A program made the translations under genes and the position numbers. Below, piece by piece: positions 59,840-64,000 of a stretch of DNA of 64,000 bases (positions are counted from its first letter, which is position 1; every line of letters starts with the position of its first letter). The notes beneath the pieces are model-generated. The model was not told the DNA's origin and searched no databases. It worked only from the letters and a program-made list of their open reading frames with translations. Location: contig NC_060252.1 of the NCBI RefSeq assembly GCF_921293095.1, positions 78,450,866-78,514,865 on the forward strand, read 5' to 3'. This DNA is from Ischnura elegans (lineage: Eukaryota; Arthropoda; Insecta; Odonata; Coenagrionidae).

Positions 59840-59960
59840 CAGTGGCGTAGCCAGTAATTTCGTCCAGGGGGGGTTTCCAAAATTTTTTTTTGAGAGAGAT
59901 TGTTCTCAGGGCAATGAGTGAATCTCATAGCCCTGAGAACAATCTCTCAATTTTTCACTT
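59840..59960 (+). mobile_element. hAT-like left end followed by a hairpin
   Basis: CAGTGGCGTAGCCAGTAATT and a G run match the left end of family A. The sequence then changes to a perfect hairpin. GAGATTGTTCTCAGGGC at 59896-59912 is mirrored by GCCCTGAGAACAATCTC at 59930-59946. No right end is found, so this is a broken copy. Confidence 0.6.
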
Positions 59961-60149
59961 TAAGTATAAGCTATGAATTTCAAGAGGTAACTTGAGAAGT
60001 ATCATTTGCTCGAAGATGTGATATTTACACTATTATTCAATATCAAACTTCTGTCATATCTGATAGTCCCAGCAATTTTACAAAAAATCTATAGAGCAAA
60101 TGAAATAAAAAGTACTATTCCCACACAAAGAAAGGAGAGGCATTATTAC

Positions 60150-60304
60150 CTTGCTGGTGAGCAGCACTTCGTCACCTCGGGGGGTGACCTGCCCAGTCAG
60201 CTCCTTCTCCGTGACTGCAACCAATCGATGCTGAAGCTCTTCCATTACACCGGCATCGAAGTAGTCAAACATGCGAGCTATGGAGAGACATTGGCCCACA
60301 TTAA
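60150..60304 (-). CDS. unrecognised gene, internal coding exon (155 nt)
   Basis: It encodes NVGQCLSIARMFDYFDAGVM, then EELQHRLVAVTEKEL, TGQVTPRGDEVLLTSK, and ends at an AAG-GTAATA donor. The acceptor (ATACTGAAAG) is weaker but lies behind a T-rich tract. It begins with two bases of a split codon, so an earlier exon must end with one extra base; I could not find it up to 64000. The helix-rich, charged sequence joined to LARRTEL...RWYPADI looks like part of a soluble intracellular protein, but I know no family for it. Confidence 0.7.
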
Positions 60305-61550
60305 CTTTCAGTATTGCCAGAATTAGGAAAAAAAAGGGGTATGGACTAATTACCAAAGAAACTATCACCAAACATGTTCAGAAAAAGGTCACACCCTCAA
60401 CAGCTCATTACGACAATTCAAATCTTTAAAGAATACATTTGAATGCTTAGGTAAATTAAGCTAACTCTGGTAAGGGTCACGGAATGAAAGACATTTCTTT
60501 AGTTTATAATTCAAGAAAATATCTGACTGCACAAGCGATCTAGTGAGCCTATAGCACAGCACAGAAGCTACCGAATACATTTTTAACTTTAAATAAGATC
60601 AGAATTAATCCAAGCTAAATAGCTGACTCGACAGTCCAGAGGGAACTTCAACCATGGAATTCATACCAATTATTGAAAGAAAACAACGTCAGTCAAGATA
60701 TTTTTCTCTAGCAAAATTACCCAAAAGTGACTTTAGGCCTAAACTCTACCTCATAGGTCACTAAAGGGAATTATAGCAGATAATCAGAGCAAATTAGCAA
60801 ATCTTTTTCACAAAATAGCACACATTTTAAGGCAGCATTGTACCATAACTGAATTCCATTACAAGAGGGCTCTTTTTATCAGACCGTCATATCACGACAC
60901 TGAGACAAGTGGAAATAACTAACCACTGCCATTATTCCAAATTAATTTTCATGACGAGATCAAATCATCTTGCTATTACATTCATGATATCAAAGAAGTG
61001 ATTAGGATAATGCAAAAATATTCATATGTATAGATATAAAAGCAAAACATCAAGGAGTACCAATTCTGAAGACAGGCATATGATCACAAATAACCAAAAT
61101 GTATATTTCAGATTTGCAAAATAGAGATCCAATTCAGTGTACTTAAAAATGAGCAGAAATAGGGGGATAATTTTCATTTAAATTCCTACCTAGAAAATTA
61201 GGGTATTCCTCTTAAAAAGAATTATACCTGTACAAAACAAATATGAATATCTCATGGCCTATGTGCATTAAATATCAATTACAACTAACAACCATTTCCG
61301 AGTTTCAATGCTTTGAAGAGCATTCAGGCCTGATAAAATTATAAGATCAGTTTAGTTGAAATCCATGGGAAACGTGAAAAAATTCAACTCAAAGAATTTT
61401 CAACACAGCAAATTTAAGCTAAATTTAATACAGATTGCCAATGGATGAAAATGTCTCAGTTGAGTTTGCTATTTTCTTCAACTACCTAACATCAGAACAA
61501 ATTTTGCGCAGTGAATTTGAAACATATCTTCTTATTTTATGTTCAACGCC
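60305..61550. other. intron-like stretch upstream of the exon at 60304
   Basis: There is no exon with two good splice sites and a fitting phase, and no repeat that can be bounded. Confidence 0.4.
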
Positions 61551-61559
61551 GAGGTTGGT

Positions 61560-62270
61560 TTGCAGCAATATACCAATCCTCCCTTTGGTCGGCCTTTCTC
61601 TTCATTTCTATGTATGTAGTGCAATTCATATCATTCTACTGCATGAAAGACATTCTCCGTCATCGGTGGTGATTCCTTCCCCGTATAACTCAGGCTATTG
61701 TCCTAATGATGTTGCTGTGTCTTACAATGTGACCCATGAGTTAGTCCCTTCCCCTTTGTTAATGCCTCCACAAGGATTCGGTTTCCTGAACTCTTCACAG
61801 CACCTCTCTTCATTCGTGTCTCTCTTTCCAGATGAGCTTCAACATGCGACAGTACAGACACATCTCCAGGGCTTACATTTTTGTTTTATTATAAACCCAT
61901 GTTTTGCTTTCATATAGTGTCACACCAAACAAATACTTTCATCATCCATTTCCAAACAGGTGTTCTTGCTAATGAGTAGGTTCTTTCAATGCAATTTCAG
62001 TTTGCTGTACTCTCCTCACAATTTCTTTCTAGCTTCTACCAACTCTCGTTATTGTTTCCCAAGCAGGAAAATTCCTCTATTACCCCTAGCTTTTATCCTC
62101 TATCCTAATTCTTGTTACTGGAGGTTCCCTTGTCCTTCATTACAGCAAACTATCACTTTAGCATTGCATTTGTTTATTCCCATGTCTTCCTTCAGCATGT
62201 GGTATATCTCTTTCCAAATAACACTATTGAATGCCTTATCCACATCAATCAAGGCGATTTAAGTAATTTT
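61560..62270 (-). mobile_element. decayed LINE polymerase fragment
   Basis: On the minus strand 62262-62150 reads ALIDVDKAFNSVIWKEIYHM, the A block of a reverse transcriptase with its catalytic Asp. Lower down (about 61930-61790) are ESKTWVYNK and ALEMCLYCRMLKLIWKERHE, which match the C-terminal part of the RTE/CR1-type LINEs common in insects. The region between has lost the frame, including the YADD block. The plus-strand frames here are antisense to it. It probably sits in an intron of the minus-strand gene. Confidence 0.65.
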
Positions 62271-62279
62271 ATTTCTCAT

Positions 62280-64000
62280 AGAAACATATAAATAAAGCAA
62301 ATTTTGCACCGCAAAACTAGCTAGTGGAAAATCAATTTTTGTTAAAATCAAGCAATTTCCATCTTCCCATAACTCAATTAAAGAGTTTAATACAATCATC
62401 TTGAACTGGCAGAGATATGAAAAGAAAGCTTTAGCAGCGATGGATCAGCACCTTTGCCACATTAATGAAGTACAAGAAGTAGTGAGGCGCTATTATGTAT
62501 GTATTTACAAATAATTTCTTCAAGTAGGTAGTTAATCTTGGGAGACAAGAAGTTTGCCAATTCTATGAAATGGAATTATCCTCCACAAATTATACTTTGT
62601 TAACACTAAGTAATTAAATCTAACTACCTTAGCAACCACTATTCAATAAATGAGTAGAAAAGTAGCTAATTTGTTCCGATTTTTCCCTCATCCACATCAT
62701 TTTTTTATTTTTGAGTTAAAAAACCCACATGGGAAAAATTACTGGAGAAAGATTCACTCCTACAGAAAAATTAGCACTCCAACGTTTCAACTAATACTTG
62801 ACTGTAATGGCAAATTTTGAATATAAGTACACTAACTCATAGGTAAAAATACGGAAATAATTTCTCCAGAAAAATAAATTAGCTTCCCTTCGAAGTACCT
62901 GTGAATAAACCACATGAGACCAGCAACACAAGTGGGTGTTTAGGAAATTTTTTCGACTCATTAATTTCTCCTTTTACTCAAATCCCTAAGATGCCATGAC
63001 AATTAATACATTTTAAGATTGGTACTGATACTATAAAAAGTTTATTGTCATTAGGCAATAGAAAGGGATCATAATAAGTGGAAATGAATGACAGAAAAAT
63101 TTCTCTTTCCATTGAAAAAGATGAGCATTGCCAGAAGGTGATGTAGATTTACCACAGGAGAAACTCAATCAGAATTCTGTCGTTTTCAAGATAAAGACTA
63201 ACCAAATTTGCAAGCAATCAGCAAAATGAGCCTTCAATCAGCATCCCATTGCACAAAATTCGCCACTTTCCAGGTTAAAGTATTAATGCGTAAGAACCAA
63301 GGTCAAAGCCAGCACCCAAGACAATGAGTTCAACTTCCGAAAATATCTAAGAGATCCAGTCTGCATACTTTGCAAACTAAGATAGGCAATGCTGCAGCAG
63401 AGGCCCTTTCAACTCTGAAAACAATTTAAGTTTTTAAGAATTTGCTCTCCACAAAAATTTTATGTTCCCACAAAAGTAAGAATGATACTGATAGAGAGTC
63501 TGCTTTTGCTATTTTTCTAATGCAAATCTCTTTGAGTTAGTGTGCTTAATTACTGGGAAAATCTCTCAAAAAAACCTACACATCTATTAATGCACAATAA
63601 TAAAATTAATGATGATAATGAAAATAAATTGCAACATAACTGTTAACACTTATAAATCTAATGGTATAAAAAACTAAGAGGCTTTCATTATCCTCCCCAC
63701 ATGATTCTCGGAGAATAATAAGAGTAAATGTAAGAATCACGGCCATTTGAGCCAATTTAGCATAGTGAACTTCCTGAAACCTCAATTTACTTGATACATA
63801 TTTACCTAATAGAAATGTGACAACTAATATTGAGTATAATAAGTATTCTTAATTGAAGATATCAATACTAAAATTAAACTATCACTTTCACAAATCTTGA
63901 ATATAACACCATACAACAAACCTTCTAGCCACATTTAGGAAATTGGCTGACTACATAAACCACACATTAAGAATAGACCATAAAAATTTTATCTTAATCA
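62280..64000. other. intron-like stretch to the window end
   Basis: It is AT-rich and without a supported exon. A possible small exon at about 63345-63412 on the minus strand (after TGTTTTCAG; VERASAAALPILVCK) was considered, but its phase does not fit the next exon. Confidence 0.4.

Noticed and set aside
61435-61917. 160-codon plus-strand frame
   Set aside because: It is antisense to a decayed LINE polymerase.
63345-63412. Possible small exon after TGTTTTCAG on the minus strand
   Set aside because: Its end phase does not fit the exon at 60304, and its donor (GTATGC) is weak.

Overview
The window reads as animal nuclear DNA, most likely from an insect. It is AT-rich, has very few and short reading frames, contains intron-exon boundaries with GT/AG sites, and is crowded with transposon remains typical of arthropods (hAT, Transib-like, Jockey-type and RTE-like LINEs, Penelope, tRNA-derived SINEs). 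Two secreted His/Gly/Lys-rich proteins of a kind found widely in insects support this. The species cannot be told from the sequence. No CRISPR array, bacterial operon or rRNA gene is present, and I recognised no LTR retroelement or Polinton.

Three host loci can be supported, all on the minus strand. At 8454-9414 is an intronless gene for a 286-residue His/Gly/Lys-rich secreted protein, with a TATA box and an initiator at textbook spacing. At 39121-39770 is a shorter relative (194 residues), also with a signal peptide and a TATA-like box. From 60304 down to 54264 are the last three coding exons of a gene I do not recognise; the exon phases agree with one another, and its 5' part lies upstream beyond 60.3 kb and perhaps outside the window.

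The rest is a layered transposon landscape. The main finding is a 3,025-bp Transib-like DNA transposon (15021-18045). It has 35-bp identical terminal inverted repeats that begin with CACAGTG, the V(D)J recombination-signal heptamer, and a 5-bp CGTCG target duplication. It sits in the centre of a palindromic foldback repeat, another copy of which lies uninterrupted at 2570-2746. At 19.3-20.7 kb three insertions are nested: a minus-strand LINE tail holds a Penelope element with a GIY-YIG domain (13-bp target duplication), and that element holds a 260-bp hAT-type element (8-bp duplication). A 5'-truncated but nearly open LINE lies at 27.2-28.9 kb.

Other structure includes several short hAT-like non-autonomous elements, two copies of one tRNA-derived SINE, a four-copy 143-bp satellite (44812-45387), several long perfect or near-perfect palindromes, and a diverged direct duplication of about 0.75 kb of non-coding DNA (11.1-11.85 kb and 23.8-24.6 kb). 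Long stretches, notably 48.3-54.2 kb and 62.3-64 kb, hold no gene that I can support.
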